Source: a virus
Virus record (IMG/VR): IMGVR_UViG_3300021438_000010
Location: 1 to 64,000 of that record
Length of the DNA stretch: 64,000 nucleotides
Direction: 5' to 3' (one strand)
Position 1 is the stretch's first letter; each line of letters starts with the position of its first letter. Position numbers and translations under genes: made by a program. The notes below the pieces were generated by a model. That model ran no database searches. It was not told the origin of the DNA and was given only the letters and a program-made list of their open reading frames with translations. Below are positions 10,725 through 19,205 of the stretch, piece by piece.

Positions 10725-13700
10725 ATGGCACTTTTTTCAAGACCCGGATCTGAACTTGCTAGAAATTTCCACAGCTACATTGCTGATAGGCCGAGCCTTC
10801 AAAACATTGGACTAGCATCATATACTAAAAATTCAATGCAAAAATTTGGTAAAGAAAGAAGAAATGGACAAGATGTTGAAGTTGCAGATATCAAAGAATA
10901 TTTTGGAGGTACTATTCCTAGGTCAGATTTACTTGGAACATCTGCCACATTATCTATACTCAGATTTGATAAAGGAAATAAAAGATACGTTATGTGTACT
11001 TCTTCCGGTAGCGGAGAAGATAATTTATGGTATACTCCGAGTGGAAATTTTGGTGGCGGTCTAAGTCAATATCAAGATAGATTTGATTTATATCAAAAGG
11101 GCTTTATAACAACAGATCTTGAAAAATATCAAATAAGTTATGTTTGGTCTAAAATACAAACTAGTATGTCGGGATGTATCACATTTCAAGCTAATTACAC
11201 TGTTTTATCATGTCCAGATAGTGGGGTTATAAGGTTATATTTTCAATCCGCCGGAAAATCTAATGGAGATAGAAGTGTAGCAAACAAAGGCGCACCTATA
11301 GTTGCAGCAACTCCAAGAAGACCAACTGGCCCACAATATTCTCACGCTAGCACAAAAGAATCTGCACCCGGAGTTTATATTCCAGCTAGAGAGGGTGGAG
11401 ATAATAATCCAGAAAATACTATTGCGGCTAAGTTTAAGATGCACTATGATCCAGCTACTGGTCAATGGGAGTCTGGAACCACGCAAATGATGTTTAGACT
11501 TTTAACAGATATAGATGGTGTGCCATTAAAAGATTTGCCGCCGGATGTAGACACAGTAGGAATTGATGAATTTTATCAAGGTGGATTATCATCATCATTT
11601 ACCGTTGGTAGCGGTATGGCTGTTAGCACAGAAAATGGAAATCCATATTTATTTGGTCCCAATACTAATAGTTGCGCCAATAATGCCCCAAAAGAAAAAG
11701 TTATTTTAGTAAATAGAACCCCAAGAAGTTATACTAAAGGTGAGATTGTTATAGCCAGTTTGATAAATGGCGAATGGATACCAATGGGTTTTGGTTTACC
11801 TAAAACGGTTTCTAAAAAAGTAGATATTCAATGGTCACAAATACAAAAATATATTGTTAATTCAGCCGTATTTTTTAGAAATGCTTCAGATACTGATTAC
11901 GTTACACCGGATGATTATAAAAATCACGTAAGGTATAAATTCTATTCTTCACTGGCCGGTTTATCTAATTCCGCAATGCTTACTAGCTCTGGCAATGATT
12001 TGAATAAAATTGCTTTATTAAATCTTGATGCTCAACCACTAGAATCATATACGCTTAATGACAATGGAACAATAAAATTTACTACCACGACTATATCATC
12101 ATTACCTAATTATAATAAATACATTAATATGGTTCCAAGTACTGGATACTTTCAATTCTTTGATGCAGACACAATTAATGCTAGTTTTGGTGGAAATAAT
12201 AACAATAATTCAAAACTCAAAAAAACAAATATTGCACAAATGCCACAAGATGTTCCAGACGTTGGAGAGGTATATGCTGAGAATGTTCCATCTAGCTGGG
12301 GGTTATATTTTAGAGATGGGTATACTTCTGCTAGTGTTTCTAGGCTAAAAAGTAATACAACGGCAACGTCTGCATTTGCTGTTAATGGGGCTGGTTCAAA
12401 AATCATTTATGCTCCATCTACTTTAAATTTTGCTGATACGACAAGTCTAGACTTAAGTGATTCAAATTTTTATCATTTACCAGCTCAAATTGCTCTTAAT
12501 TCTTCTGGTAATCAAACGATGTTCATGGAATTGTTGTGGTTTAAACAAAATCAAGCGGGATCATATGCCAATAATTTAATAAACTTTTTTAAGGATCCAT
12601 TGAAGGGCGATTATTTATATAAAAATAATAATACTACAATATTTGGATTATCACCAGTAAATTCAACATCAGTACAATTTACTCCGTTATCATTGGAATT
12701 AGCTTTATGTAGCACCATAATACCAGCAGACCATGCTATAAAAGCTATTAATGGAGGCTACGAAGACTTAAGGATAAACCTAGCATATCAAAATTGGACT
12801 AAAGATGCATTTGGCAAAGCTTGGGAAAGACTTGGAGGTTCAAGAGGTCAACCATTTATAATTGATACAACCAATAATATTCAAACATGGGTTCCTTTTG
12901 GTAAAATTTTGATAAGAAATGGGCAAATTGTTAATCCAGCAAGAAAAGATACAAAACCAGATGGTGGGCCGGGTATCTTACCGCAAGATAATGGAGATGA
13001 AATATCTAATGTCGTTGGAATATTAGCCGCAAAAGCAACAGTAAATCTTCCTGCTGGTGGACAACTAGAACTAAGAACTGATAACCATTTTGGTCTTAAC
13101 GCTTATGGCGTTGTTGGGGGTGGGGGTGGGTTTTTGTCATTTATACCAACAATGTTTGGATTAGTTCCCGGTGCAGACGGAAGAAGTGAAATTAAAAAAT
13201 ATGATTTTGTTCAATGGGGTAGTAGTAGTTCTGATGGAGATATAAAAGCGTTTGGAACAACTGCCTTATATTGTGCTATTGAAGATCATTGTCCAAGTTC
13301 AATATATGACGGAAGATATCTTACATCTCTTCAATTTCATGGAAACTCTGTTGATCTTGCTGGACAGCCAATAGATGTTGAAATTCCTGCAACTGGAACT
13401 GGAACAACAAAAGTACCATTAACAGTTGGAACAGTGATAGATTCAACATACGCTCAAACAATAACAACAATTAAAAATCCTATTAGAAGAAACATGCTTT
13501 TAACTGGGGGAGGATTTTACTATATTAAGAGAGTACTTGGAGCTAATACAGCAGCTTCTGCAATAGAAATTAAAGATATAGATCCTGCTCATCCAGCAAC
13601 TGGATATGTTGATGGTGACTTAGTATTGTTTCAAGGTTCAAAGCCAGCAACTTTTAAGGTTACGCAAACAGATGCTAATGGAAAAATAACTAAGATAGAA

Positions 13701-14105
13701 ATAGATGATTCATTGGGAACTGATGCTTATGGAGAATTTACTGGAAATCCATTCAAGAGCGCACCTATAGAAGCATATCCAAAGTCTCAGAATGGCAGGG
13801 GAGCTAAAATATTACTAAAATCTGGTAAAATTATAGAAAAAGTTATGTTAGATTCTATTAATAACTATAATATTCAAGTATTGACACCATCCGACAATGA
13901 TGGTGGCGGCGATTCTTACGGATATGTCAGATCTTCCAAAAGTGTAACTTATAATTTAGCCCAAAATTCAAATGGAAAGTATGATATATTGTTCTTTTTT
14001 GTCAATGATATAGCAAATTACCCAGAAAATAGTGCTGGTGCCAATGGGCAGATGGAGACTATGCCATTTGCACAATATGTTAATCTAAATATAAGCGCAA
14101 ACTAA
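10725..14105 (+). CDS. Large virion protein, Gly-rich, 1126 aa
   Basis: A 1,126-residue protein without signal peptide or membrane helices, starting at an ATG with AAGGA 8 bases upstream. It is Ser/Thr/Asn/Gly-rich and strand-rich, typical of fibre or baseplate-wedge proteins. A hydrophobic Gly run (VVGGGGGFLSFIP) near residue 795 is encoded by an uninterrupted G-rich stretch at about 13113-13135. The C-terminal ~200 residues look like a compact beta domain (GTGTTKVPLTVGT, GRGAKILLKSGKIIEK). No family recognised. It is the fifth gene of the + strand run and is followed by a short gap carrying a -10-like box, so it probably ends the long operon. Confidence 0.6.
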   Translation: MALFSRPGSELARNFHSYIADRPSLQNIGLASYTKNSMQKFGKERRNGQDVEVADIKEYFGGTIPRSDLLGTSATLSILRFDKGNKRYVMCTSSGSGEDNLWYTPSGNFGGGLSQYQDRFDLYQKGFITTDLEKYQISYVWSKIQTSMSGCITFQANYTVLSCPDSGVIRLYFQSAGKSNGDRSVANKGAPIVAATPRRPTGPQYSHASTKESAPGVYIPAREGGDNNPENTIAAKFKMHYDPATGQWESGTTQMMFRLLTDIDGVPLKDLPPDVDTVGIDEFYQGGLSSSFTVGSGMAVSTENGNPYLFGPNTNSCANNAPKEKVILVNRTPRSYTKGEIVIASLINGEWIPMGFGLPKTVSKKVDIQWSQIQKYIVNSAVFFRNASDTDYVTPDDYKNHVRYKFYSSLAGLSNSAMLTSSGNDLNKIALLNLDAQPLESYTLNDNGTIKFTTTTISSLPNYNKYINMVPSTGYFQFFDADTINASFGGNNNNNSKLKKTNIAQMPQDVPDVGEVYAENVPSSWGLYFRDGYTSASVSRLKSNTTATSAFAVNGAGSKIIYAPSTLNFADTTSLDLSDSNFYHLPAQIALNSSGNQTMFMELLWFKQNQAGSYANNLINFFKDPLKGDYLYKNNNTTIFGLSPVNSTSVQFTPLSLELALCSTIIPADHAIKAINGGYEDLRINLAYQNWTKDAFGKAWERLGGSRGQPFIIDTTNNIQTWVPFGKILIRNGQIVNPARKDTKPDGGPGILPQDNGDEISNVVGILAAKATVNLPAGGQLELRTDNHFGLNAYGVVGGGGGFLSFIPTMFGLVPGADGRSEIKKYDFVQWGSSSSDGDIKAFGTTALYCAIEDHCPSSIYDGRYLTSLQFHGNSVDLAGQPIDVEIPATGTGTTKVPLTVGTVIDSTYAQTITTIKNPIRRNMLLTGGGFYYIKRVLGANTAASAIEIKDIDPAHPATGYVDGDLVLFQGSKPATFKVTQTDANGKITKIEIDDSLGTDAYGEFTGNPFKSAPIEAYPKSQNGRGAKILLKSGKIIEKVMLDSINNYNIQVLTPSDNDGGGDSYGYVRSSKSVTYNLAQNSNGKYDILFFFVNDIANYPENSAGANGQMETMPFAQYVNLNISAN

Positions 14106-14114
14106 CAAAAAGTG

Positions 14115-14120
14115 TATAAT
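14115..14120 (+). promoter_or_regulatory. Candidate -10 box before last + strand virion gene
   Basis: TATAAT sits 33 bases before the ATG of the 242-residue virion gene, in the 47-base gap after the preceding stop, with GTG directly before it. I see no TTGACA-like box 16-18 bases upstream (the bases there are inside the preceding gene). A similar GTGTATATAAT block lies before the 204-residue structural gene on the - strand near 54035. These could be late promoters for the phage sigma factor or simple -10 elements. Confidence 0.4.
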
Positions 14121-14152
14121 ACATTGTAACCTACAAAACAAGGGAGATTTTT

Positions 14153-14881
14153 ATGGCTGAAATCAAATTTTATGCTAACGTAAAAGCCGACGATTCTAAT
14201 ACCCTAATACAGCACACATTGGGATCTGGGCTTGGTTTTTATGGGTCTTCTCATGGAATTTCGGTTCCTGTAGGTTCGCAACAAAGAACCACATATGTCA
14301 CAGATTCAACTGGAACATCTGAAGGCATACAACTACATAATACATCTATGGATACTAGTGGAACAGCATCTGTTACGGGGACAGTATCGGTTGACGGCGG
14401 AACGCCAATTACATTAGACAAATTACCCAACTATTTATGTCCACTTAATATTAGATTTGAACATCCAACTCCAGTTAGAGTTCAAAATTGCAAACTACGT
14501 ATATTTGACAGAAATAACATTGATAACCCCGCTAGTGGAGTAGTCACATGGGTATATGAAGCTAGACACCCATCAACAAGTCAACAGGTTGGAAGTTTAA
14601 ATTTTAGAGCTAACAAAGATACTACACCGGTAGCCGGTTTTAGATGGACTGAATTTGATCCAACATTATCTCAAATAAATATGCCATTCACAAGTTCTCC
14701 CGGCATGAGTGGTAAAAATACAGATACTGGAGATACTGAAGTTCTTTTAGGCTTCAATTCTCAGAGTGGCATTTCACTACAGTCTATGAGACACGATTGG
14801 TTCGTTGCAATTAGTTCTCAACCAGATAGCATTGGTAGCAAAACTAATTATGGTCTTTATTTTACAGTAGAATATCTATGA
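14153..14881 (+). CDS. Virion structural protein, 242 aa, own transcription unit
   Basis: A 242-residue, strand-rich protein with no signal peptide. The start is well supported by AGGGAG seven bases before the ATG. It is preceded by a gap with a TATAAT box and followed directly by a GC-rich hairpin, so it may be transcribed separately from the large virion genes, as expected for an abundant structural subunit. The N-terminus (MAEIKFYANVKADD) and Gly/Ser/Thr content suit a decoration, fibre or tail protein. No family recognised. Confidence 0.6.
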   Translation: MAEIKFYANVKADDSNTLIQHTLGSGLGFYGSSHGISVPVGSQQRTTYVTDSTGTSEGIQLHNTSMDTSGTASVTGTVSVDGGTPITLDKLPNYLCPLNIRFEHPTPVRVQNCKLRIFDRNNIDNPASGVVTWVYEARHPSTSQQVGSLNFRANKDTTPVAGFRWTEFDPTLSQINMPFTSSPGMSGKNTDTGDTEVLLGFNSQSGISLQSMRHDWFVAISSQPDSIGSKTNYGLYFTVEYL

Positions 14882-14904
14882 AAAAAGGGGCGGTTTCCCG
14901 CCCC
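14881..14904 (-). terminator. Intrinsic terminator, convergent junction
   Basis: A 7-bp all-GC stem (GGGGCGG at 14887-14893 with CCGCCCC at 14898-14904) closes a 4-base loop. On the - strand it is followed by six T (14881-14886), so it is a canonical terminator for the long leftward transcripts. On the + strand the 3' side is AAAATC, without a U tract, so stopping of rightward virion transcripts would be weaker. It marks the switch from + to - strand genes. Confidence 0.8.
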
Positions 14905-14911
14905 AAAATCA

Positions 14912-15196
14912 TCAGTAATTCCAGCACCTATGTCTGTGTCTTATGACCGGCATAGGTGTTGTTGTATAGTAAGGATACCCCCAATAAATTCTTTGATCAA
15001 TTATTGGTTGAGGATAAACTACTATTGGCACAGGAACAGTTACAAATACTTGTGGTGCTTGATATACCATAGTTTGTGTTACTACTACTGGCTGTTGAAC
15101 AACAACCTGTTGAGGTTGAGGAACAAAATAAATCTGATTAGCATATCCATCCTTGGATAGTGCTATCAACATAAATAATATTGCTAAATATTTCAT
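14912..15196 (-). CDS. Secreted Val/Gln/Pro-rich low-complexity protein
   Basis: A 94-residue protein with a typical signal peptide (MKYLAILFMLIALSKDGYA, cleavage likely after YA at about residue 19). The mature part is built of VVVQQP, VVVTQT and VPVPIVVYPQP units, then an aromatic segment (YWGYPYY) and a basic His/Arg/Cys tail (RHRHRCW). It should be exported to the periplasm or cell surface. Its ATG overlaps the stop of the zinc-ribbon gene, so it is the last gene of the leftward operon. Low-complexity secreted proteins of this style are more usual in bacterial genomes than phages, so host origin is possible. Function unknown. Confidence 0.6.
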   Translation of the reverse strand: MKYLAILFMLIALSKDGYANQIYFVPQPQQVVVQQPVVVTQTMVYQAPQVFVTVPVPIVVYPQPIIDQRIYWGYPYYTTTPMPVIRHRHRCWNY

Positions 15197-15528
15197 TCAG
15201 CCTTCTCCGTCTTGGGGTTCCATTTAACCCACCCATTATCGGATAGCCAATTCCCGTCGTTATCCTTACGCTTTGGGAACAAACCGCCACCCTTCTTGTG
15301 AACACCAAATGATAGTCTAGCACCGCACTTCATACAGCGAAGTTCATAGTACTGATTATCGTCAACTGTGCGAACTACAAATCGAATATCGTCAGAACCG
15401 CACTTGCCACATGTGGTTTCCTCAAATACTTCTTGAAATCTACTTAGTTCATTAAATAGATCCTTCTGTGACTCGCCCTCTATTTCTGCTTGTAGTCTGC
15501 CATTCTTTGTAGTATATAGAATTTTCAT
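15193..15528 (-). CDS. Zinc-ribbon protein next to annealing protein
   Basis: A 111-residue protein with a central zinc ribbon: CGKCG at residues ~40-44 and CMKCG at ~66-70, separated by RTVDDNQYYEL. The N-terminal ~35 residues are a small alpha/beta unit, the C-terminus is basic with Trp/Gly motifs (GNWLSDNGWVKW). Its ATG overlaps the stop of the Rad52-like gene, so the two are probably translated together. This suggests a nucleic-acid-binding accessory of the recombination protein; that role is inferred from context and the ribbon only. Confidence 0.6.
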   Translation of the reverse strand: MKILYTTKNGRLQAEIEGESQKDLFNELSRFQEVFEETTCGKCGSDDIRFVVRTVDDNQYYELRCMKCGARLSFGVHKKGGGLFPKRKDNDGNWLSDNGWVKWNPKTEKAE

Positions 15529-16280
15529 TTACGCCACTCCTGTTTATAGCCTATAATATCTTGTGGAATTGAACTCTTATCACGCTGATAATCGTTTAGT
15601 GAATCAATGATCTCACTAGCGATTTTTTTAGAAACCTTTTTCCCGCTATCAACACTAAACTGTGCAAATAGCTTCTCTCCATCAATGTTGAGTTGCTTGC
15701 ACTTTACATCAATAAAGTTGTACTGTGCATCACTCATTCGACTTTGATCATCATACTCGCCCTCACTGGACGTCTTTGTGCTAGAGATTTCTCTAACAAT
15801 CTTAGCTGTGTCCTTTTTAGTTAATTCTTCCGCAGCGACACCTTTAATCTTTAATGCTTTACGCAACGCTCTGGCTTCTGCTCTAGTGCTAGCAATAGCA
15901 ACAGCAAATGCACAGAACATATCATCAGTATTACCTTCCCAAGAATCTGCAACTTCTGAATATCTCACCCCATTAGCAAACTCTACAGTGAATACTACTG
16001 TTGCTCTACCATGATGATCTTCACGCTGAACTGGAAAGACCTGTGTTGGCCCACTAAATACAATCGTACCAAGTATAAGTTCAGATACACGCCTCAAACC
16101 AGCAACTAGAGGGTGACCATCTACTAGTTCTGATGGATGAAACAATGACATGGCATAATCGTGCCATTCTGGCGAAAGCATTGACGGGGCATCTGTCATA
16201 ACAATGTCCTTTACTGATGTATTTGTATTACTAGGTGAAGCGAGTTCTACTTCTTCAAATATTGCTGCTATATCACTCAT
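15525..16280 (-). CDS. Putative Rad52-like single-strand annealing protein
   Basis: A 251-residue protein. Residues ~30-150 carry an alpha/beta core ending in AIASTRAEARALRKAL, the 'TRA-x-x-RALR' helix found in Rad52/22-like phage annealing proteins. The C-terminal ~60 residues (SDAQYNFIDVKCKQL ... SEIIDSLNDY) match the small helical tail seen in several phage annealing proteins. The expected role is annealing of complementary strands during recombination-dependent replication, alongside the RecA-like protein and the RecB-like nuclease elsewhere in the window. ATGA coupling links it to the upstream endonuclease gene and to the zinc-ribbon gene downstream. Identification is by motif, not alignment; RecT or Erf-type relatives are alternatives. 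Confidence 0.5.
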   Translation of the reverse strand: MSDIAAIFEEVELASPSNTNTSVKDIVMTDAPSMLSPEWHDYAMSLFHPSELVDGHPLVAGLRRVSELILGTIVFSGPTQVFPVQREDHHGRATVVFTVEFANGVRYSEVADSWEGNTDDMFCAFAVAIASTRAEARALRKALKIKGVAAEELTKKDTAKIVREISSTKTSSEGEYDDQSRMSDAQYNFIDVKCKQLNIDGEKLFAQFSVDSGKKVSKKIASEIIDSLNDYQRDKSSIPQDIIGYKQEWRK

Positions 16281-17044
16281 ATTTCAATCTCTATGTACCT
16301 TTCTGATTTTGGAGGGAACGATCCCTTTATTCTATCCAAGTATTTCAAAATGTCAAGTCTCAACTTTTCTTTATCGGCCAGACACACTGAGTCAGATAAG
16401 TTTTTTATTCTTATGATGACCATCCCTTTACTTAATATTAAACCGCTTTTTTGTGTGTCAGCTTTTATCTGCTTTTGAAGTTTTTCTTCTCCCCATATAG
16501 GTAAGAAGTGAGAAGGTCCGTCTACCTCTATTATAGTCTTGATGGAGGGGATGTACATATCAAGTTCCATGTCTTGATTTTGAATGAGTTGTTTCTTGTG
16601 GTATTGAACGGCATACCCACCCTTAGTAATTTCTTCGTATAAAAACTTCTCTAGTTTAGATCCTTCTTTACCAGCCGCTTGTATGCTTTTGATAGCAGCA
16701 CTCATCATTTTGTCCTTTTCTACATCTGACAAAGATTCCCATCTCTTTTTAGATTGATTGACTCTTGACTTATACATTTCATCAGACATATCATCCCAGT
16801 ATTTTTTAAGGCCAGAGCTAATCTTTAATTTTTCTTCTTTAGTTCTGACTTTACCGCTAGTAGGGTGAGTAGCGGTTCCTGTTTCAATAGCATTCTTTTG
16901 AGCTTCACTTTTAGTTTTTAAATTTACTCCGCTCTTAATAAGAATACGTCTTATACGATTGGGATAAGTATTTAACTCCTCCGCAATCTCATAGGTACTC
17001 TTATGCTGTTTGGTATACATCGTTATTATTTGATTTGTATTCAT
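16277..17044 (-). CDS. Free-standing EDxHD/Vsr-like homing endonuclease
   Basis: A 255-residue protein with the domain order of a mobile endonuclease. Residues ~16-40 form a helix-turn-helix (STYEIAEELNTYPNRIRRIL); ~66-115 are basic NUMOD-like repeats (RTKEEKLKISSGLKKYW); ~150-225 form a Vsr/DUF559-type nuclease core with ELDMYIPS, then IIEVDGPSHF, then VIIRIKN. The E-x-D, E-x-D-G-x-x-H spacing is that of EDxHD nucleases such as I-Bth0305I. The ATG at 17044 has a good GGAG seven bases upstream and lies 44 bases inside the previous gene, as expected for an insertion between functional genes. A host intron was not identified. Confidence 0.6.
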   Translation of the reverse strand: MNTNQIITMYTKQHKSTYEIAEELNTYPNRIRRILIKSGVNLKTKSEAQKNAIETGTATHPTSGKVRTKEEKLKISSGLKKYWDDMSDEMYKSRVNQSKKRWESLSDVEKDKMMSAAIKSIQAAGKEGSKLEKFLYEEITKGGYAVQYHKKQLIQNQDMELDMYIPSIKTIIEVDGPSHFLPIWGEEKLQKQIKADTQKSGLILSKGMVIIRIKNLSDSVCLADKEKLRLDILKYLDRIKGSFPPKSERYIEIEI

Positions 17045-17489
17045 CTTTATACTCCAGTAATAGATCTACTATATTATCAAAGTCTTCTGAAATCCCTATT
17101 GGTTTTTTCCCAGTTAGTCTATAAAATTCCTTTTTATCGCTTTCTGATCTACAGATTATCTTCACATTATCTCTAGTTGACATTGCCAAATTTATAACAT
17201 TTTTTTCTTTTTCCCACCCATAGTAATAAAAAATATTGATATTATTTACAATATTAAAAGCCGTATTTAATGCATATAAAGATGTTACAATTAAATTTCC
17301 ATTAAAACTCCATAAATCAGTGGAGTTAAACATTCCGCATTTGGTATTGTCTGGATTAAATGCAACATTATCATAGAAAATACTGACATCATATATTTCT
17401 TTTTTATTAACGATATCATCTATTAATTTATTTATTTTTTGAAGTTGATTTCCATCTGTCAGGTCAGATATATATATGCCTAAATTCAT
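17001..17489 (-). CDS. Unknown protein of the glycosyltransferase block, 162 aa
   Basis: A 162-residue alpha/beta protein (MNLGIYISDLTDG ... VSIFYDNVAF ... NINIFYYYGWEKEKN ... VKIICRSESDKKEFYRLTG). Alternating strands and helices suggest a Rossmann-like fold, possibly one lobe of a GT-B glycosyltransferase, but no nucleotide-sugar motif is visible. It is first downstream of the GT-D-like gene with a one-base gap. Its last 44 bases overlap the endonuclease gene. Role unknown. Confidence 0.5.
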   Translation of the reverse strand: MNLGIYISDLTDGNQLQKINKLIDDIVNKKEIYDVSIFYDNVAFNPDNTKCGMFNSTDLWSFNGNLIVTSLYALNTAFNIVNNINIFYYYGWEKEKNVINLAMSTRDNVKIICRSESDKKEFYRLTGKKPIGISEDFDNIVDLLLEYKDEYKSNNNDVYQTA

Positions 17490-17490
17490 T

Positions 17491-18213
17491 TCATTTCCCC
17501 CAAATGCACGTTAAGTTAGAAAACACATTGTTTCCCATATAATAATGCCGTTCAAATCCAGCGGATCCAAGGAATGGATTTAATGTTGATCCTATATCTA
17601 AATAAGTATGTTGATCATCATATGCAGTCAGTTGATGACATAATATATTACCAAATGGTCCACAGCAAAACAAGAACAACATATTTTTTTCTGGCATTTT
17701 AGATACTAACTTCTTAGCATCATCAACTAAATTCCAATTATATTCCCAAGCATTATTTTTCAATGGAACTACTATGTAAGGTCTAAATGGTAATTGATCT
17801 ACACGCCCATTTTCATTGCAGAAAAGAACTACATTTCTTTCTTTATATAGTGGCAATATATTAGAAACATAATATTTATAATTTGAATTTACCCATAAAT
17901 TGGCCCAAGTCAAATGATCATCATCTTGTTCTGAATAATCTATCATTTTATTGAAAGTTTCCTGCCCTTGACAACACGGGCAAGATATTCCAACATAATA
18001 ATTTGGATGCTTATATTTAAAAGATTCTATTAAAACTTCTCTTTTTAGTTGATCTTTTTCATTGCTTGGATCAAACCAAAATTCATTATTATTGATAGAT
18101 TGATTTTGTATTACTGCCCATTCTCCATCTGCGTATTTAGAAAAAGTAAAGTTTTCTTTATTTAGTAGCTTATTTCTGAATAATACTAAATCTTGACGAA
18201 ATGATTTTGTCAT
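17491..18213 (-). CDS. GT-D-like glycosyltransferase (DUF1792-like)
   Basis: A 240-residue protein with the signature FSKYADGEWAVI near residues 24-35, equivalent to the D-G-E motif of GT-D glycosyltransferases (DUF1792, first described in Streptococcus). A C-terminal segment LFCCGPFGNILCHQL ... YLDIGSTLNPFLG matches the conserved glycine-rich and D-x-G-S/T elements of that family. It should transfer a hexose from a nucleotide sugar. Its ATG overlaps the stop of the 2-epimerase gene. Six cysteines, including CPCC near residue 79, are more than usual. Assignment is by motif only. Confidence 0.5.
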   Translation of the reverse strand: MTKSFRQDLVLFRNKLLNKENFTFSKYADGEWAVIQNQSINNNEFWFDPSNEKDQLKREVLIESFKYKHPNYYVGISCPCCQGQETFNKMIDYSEQDDDHLTWANLWVNSNYKYYVSNILPLYKERNVVLFCNENGRVDQLPFRPYIVVPLKNNAWEYNWNLVDDAKKLVSKMPEKNMLFLFCCGPFGNILCHQLTAYDDQHTYLDIGSTLNPFLGSAGFERHYYMGNNVFSNLTCIWGK

Positions 18214-19205
18214 AGTCTCTCCAGTATTTTAAGTATTTTTTTGCTAGATTTCCCGTCGCCATATGGGCATGATTCATTTACCAATTCTATTTTTATGCTA
18301 TTAAAAATTTCAGATAACATATCTGGAAAAGAACAAAGCCATGAGAATATGTATTCACCTTCAACTCGCTCAGTCGTTGACCTACAAACTATACATTTCT
18401 TTTTTAAAAATGAAGATTCTTCTTGTAAGCCGCCGCTATCGGTTATCACCAGACCACAGGTTGATAAATACTTTTTGCATTCTTCATAATCTATTGGGTC
18501 AATGACCTTTACATTTGTCAAAATATTTTTATGTTTTTGTATTTCTGGATTTAAATGCATTGGGAAAATAAATTCAAGCTTTGGATTATTGATTGCTAAA
18601 TCATTTATAGCTTTAAACCATTTGTTCATTATTGGCAAATTTTCTCTTCTATGCATAGTAATCAAAACCGTATTGTTTATTGTTGGAACTATATCTAGCA
18701 GATTGTCTAAAACCGTGTTGCCAATAACATAAGCTTTGCTATTTTTACTCATGACATGTCTTAAATTTTCCTTAGATTGATCAGTTGGGCATAAATGAAT
18801 ATCTGCCATAGCACCTATAGATATTCTATTAGATTCTTCTGGATATGGATTGTCTTTATCCCAACTTCTTAATCCGGCTTCTAAATGTATAATTTTTATT
18901 TTTCTATGAAATGCTGCTAACGCTAGAGCAAAAGCCGACGTAGTATCTCCTTGAACCATGATATGAGTAATTCCATCGGAATACTTGTCGAACTCTTTTA
19001 ATATTGTTGTTACTATAGAATCCAATCTATTACTTCCATCAGTTATGTTAAGATAAGACACTTTGTAGTTATTAATAGAGTTGTCTATTAGTGATCCGTG
19101 TTGACCGGTGCATAAAAGTCTAAATGGTATTTTTCCATTTATTTTTTCTACAACTGGTCTTATCTTTATCCACTCTGGACGAGTTCCAAATCCTATTAAT
19201 ATCAT
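18210..19205 (-). CDS. wecB: UDP-N-acetylglucosamine 2-epimerase
   Basis: At 331 residues this is slightly short for the family (E. coli WecB ~376). It carries the hallmark segments in order: GTRPEWIK (residues ~6-13), QGDTTSA (~85), HLEAGLRSWDKDNPYPEESN (~105-125), HRREN (~185), FPMHLNP (~212) and TDSGGLQEES (~255). The enzyme interconverts UDP-GlcNAc and UDP-ManNAc, a precursor for ManNAc-containing glycans. The conserved Asp, Glu and His positions used in catalysis are all visible. Both ends overlap neighbouring glycosyltransferase genes, so it belongs to the sugar block as a donor-making enzyme. Confidence 0.9.
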   Translation of the reverse strand: MILIGFGTRPEWIKIRPVVEKINGKIPFRLLCTGQHGSLIDNSINNYKVSYLNITDGSNRLDSIVTTILKEFDKYSDGITHIMVQGDTTSAFALALAAFHRKIKIIHLEAGLRSWDKDNPYPEESNRISIGAMADIHLCPTDQSKENLRHVMSKNSKAYVIGNTVLDNLLDIVPTINNTVLITMHRRENLPIMNKWFKAINDLAINNPKLEFIFPMHLNPEIQKHKNILTNVKVIDPIDYEECKKYLSTCGLVITDSGGLQEESSFLKKKCIVCRSTTERVEGEYIFSWLCSFPDMLSEIFNSIKIELVNESCPYGDGKSSKKILKILERL

